The position numbers were made by a program, and so were the translations under genes. From positions 1-35,569 of the forward strand of contig CAMBXP010000017.1 of assembly GCA_945871895.1 (NCBI GenBank): a stretch of 35,569 nt of DNA, in the 5' to 3' direction. Of the stretch, positions 34,458 through 35,569 are shown piece by piece. The number at the start of each line of letters is the position of its first letter. Position 1 is the stretch's first letter. The notes under the pieces are model-generated. The model was not told the origin of the DNA and made no database searches. It was given only the letters and a program-made list of their open reading frames with translations. The DNA comes from Chryseobacterium gleum (GTDB taxonomy: Bacteria > Bacteroidota > Bacteroidia > Flavobacteriales_C > GCA-002722245).

Positions 34458-35159
34458 ATGTTGATAGAAGGCCTTGTAGATTCAAGAAACTCTTTACTTT
34501 GGAATGAACTTAATTCCACTTGTTCTATCTCAATAGAATCAACTGAATTAGATGAGTACGCCATTTCTTCGAAAGATAATAATTCCATTATTTATGTGTC
34601 GAAAAACAATATAAACTCTAGTTCTTTTACCCATGAACTTTTGCATCTACTGTTACGGAAAAAAGGAGTTAATATAGGAACTTTACTCTCATTGTTGGTT
34701 AGAAACAAACGCTTTCTATCTAATATTTTTTCTGAGGGACTCATTGATCATATAGGCAATTGCTTGTGTCATGTAAAAATGCTTCCTCCCTTTTTAGAAA
34801 TGGGATATAAAAAAGAGGATTTTATTTCTGATTATGGGATCAACAAATTAACTGAATCTGATTTATTAGAAATTAAAGCACTCTTGCTTGATAATAGCAC
34901 CTCAGGAATTAACTTTTTTATAGGAAAGTTTTTTGCTGCTAAAGCTTGTCCAAACAACGATTTTGATTATTCATCTAATCTCAAGTTAATGCAAGAAATG
35001 GATACTGAATTATATTGTATTTTAGATGATTTCTTTTTAGCCTGGAATCAGTATGATTATACAGATGAGAACCCGATAACAGGAGGATACCGTGAATTCC
35101 TAAGTGATTTTATAGCACAATTAGAGGATTGGTCTCAAAATAAAACAATCAATTTTTGA
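34458..35159 (+). CDS. Putative zinc metallopeptidase-like partner of the restriction enzyme
   Basis: This 233-aa protein has no signal peptide or membrane helix. It contains an HExxH signature, His59-Glu-Leu-Leu-His63 in FTHELLHLLL, and a possible third zinc ligand Glu93 in SEGLIDHIGN, 30 residues downstream, as in gluzincins. The rest is helical with no family I can name. It begins three bases after the restriction enzyme stop, so the two are translated as a unit. A role as a defence accessory is inference from that linkage. Confidence 0.7.
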   Translation: MLIEGLVDSRNSLLWNELNSTCSISIESTELDEYAISSKDNNSIIYVSKNNINSSSFTHELLHLLLRKKGVNIGTLLSLLVRNKRFLSNIFSEGLIDHIGNCLCHVKMLPPFLEMGYKKEDFISDYGINKLTESDLLEIKALLLDNSTSGINFFIGKFFAAKACPNNDFDYSSNLKLMQEMDTELYCILDDFFLAWNQYDYTDENPITGGYREFLSDFIAQLEDWSQNKTINF

Positions 35160-35160
35160 T

Positions 35161-35283
35161 ATGCCCGAATCACAAAACATAGAATATAAATCCACTTGGC
35201 GCGACGAATACCTCAAATGGATATTAGAGTTTCGAGGGACGGACGGGTGCACTCTTCACGAAGCGGAAAATGAGAGACTCTGA
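35161..35283 (+). pseudogene. Truncated AlbA_2 (Schlafen-type) DNA-binding protein gene
   Basis: The frame starts MPESQNIEYKSTWRDEYLKW, the typical opening of Bacteroidota AlbA_2/RecG-like ATP-binding proteins, which normally continues into a conserved CGFANAQGG-type segment. Here homology stops after residue 21 and the frame ends at codon 41 after an unrelated, inverted-repeat-like tail. It starts one base after the HELLH gene. The remainder of the gene is not in the window. Confidence 0.75.
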
Positions 35284-35340
35284 AGCAAAAAATTAATGAA
35301 AATTTATTATCATTGAAGACCTAACAAAACAGAAAAAATA

Positions 35341-35569
35341 ATGGCGAAAATAACTATAGAAAAGGCAGAGATTACCCTATTGGTTGGAGATTTTCAGGAT
35401 TATATTTCACTAACTGATATGGCAAATGCCAAAGAAGGTGATAGCAGAGCTGCCGATGTCATCAAAAATTGGATAAGGACTCGATTTACACTTGAATTTA
35501 TTGGAACTTGGGAGAAAATTAACAACCCAAATTTTAAAGTGGTCGAATTCGACCACTTTAAAACACAGG
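35341..35569 (+). CDS. KilA-N domain protein (partial, runs off the window)
   Basis: The open frame from ATG 35341 reads through the window end (76 codons seen). DYISLTDMANAK, RAADVIKNWIRTRFTLEFIG and NPNFKVVEFDHFKT are the usual features of the Bacteroidota KilA-N family, phage-derived DNA-binding proteins often found in mobile or defence regions. The coding sequence includes a 32-bp perfect palindrome. Confidence 0.85.
   Translation, partial: MAKITIEKAEITLLVGDFQDYISLTDMANAKEGDSRAADVIKNWIRTRFTLEFIGTWEKINNPNFKVVEFDHFKTQ
35532..35563. repeat. 32-bp perfect palindrome inside the KilA-N gene
   Basis: TTTTAAAGTGGTCGAA is followed at once by its reverse complement, with no loop. It encodes the FKVVEFDHFK segment. 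It may be an accidental consequence of the conserved peptide or a binding site within the gene. Confidence 0.85.

Overview
The window is AT-rich bacterial DNA, almost certainly from a member of the Bacteroidota (Flavobacteriia/Sphingobacteriia-like; I cannot name genus or species). The signs are an ATP synthase cluster of the atpI-B-E-F-H-A-G type without beta and epsilon genes, a SprE/PorW gliding/type IX secretion lipoprotein, a bactofilin next to atpI, triple-tyrosine and AraC one-component membrane regulators, and several promoter-like sites of the TTTG ... TAnnTTTG kind typical of the phylum.

Layout. 1-14240 is mostly core: an ALDH7-type aldehyde dehydrogenase (-), an SGNH-hydrolase-like membrane protein, bactofilin overlapping atpI, a small membrane protein, then atpB-E-F-H-A-G ending in a clear terminator; next an M23 peptidase (-), sprE/porW (+), a remarkable 170-bp co-centred double palindrome, a DUF1801 protein (-) and an M20 deacylase (-). 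14240-20060 is an accessory, repeat-rich stretch: a lipoprotein and an XRE regulator diverge from a region with two identical-architecture operators; two diverged ~490-bp repeat copies (plus a short third) flank an unfamiliar three-gene membrane/lipoprotein cassette; then comes a tRNA-Asn locus with one intact gene, four tRNA-like copies whose anticodon arm is replaced by a short hairpin, and a small GIY-YIG nuclease gene lodged among them.

20175-30614 returns to core-like genes: a PfkB sugar/nucleoside kinase, a dipeptide-epimerase-like enolase-superfamily enzyme, a small outer-membrane barrel, a 934-aa beta-propeller/Y_Y_Y/LuxR membrane regulator (-), an intergenic region with two tandem terminators and a candidate small RNA, then a membrane AraC regulator, kdsB, hemA and a hemC-hemD fusion in one direction. 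Heme precursor synthesis (glutamyl-tRNA to uroporphyrinogen III, lacking only hemL and hemB) is thus packed into two adjacent genes.

30568-35569 is a defence/mobile region: a RelE/ParE-type toxin with its antitoxin (-), a single-polypeptide restriction-modification enzyme, an immediately adjacent protein with an HELLH zinc-peptidase signature, a truncated AlbA_2 (Schlafen-type) gene remnant, and the start of a KilA-N gene that runs off the window and carries a 32-bp perfect palindrome in its coding sequence.

Best candidates for something undescribed: the tRNA-Asn-derived array with the GIY-YIG gene (19290-20058), the co-centred double palindrome (12652-12821), the restriction enzyme plus HELLH protein pair (31266-35159), and the XRE/twin-operator/lipoprotein module with its surrounding mosaic repeats (14375-18964).
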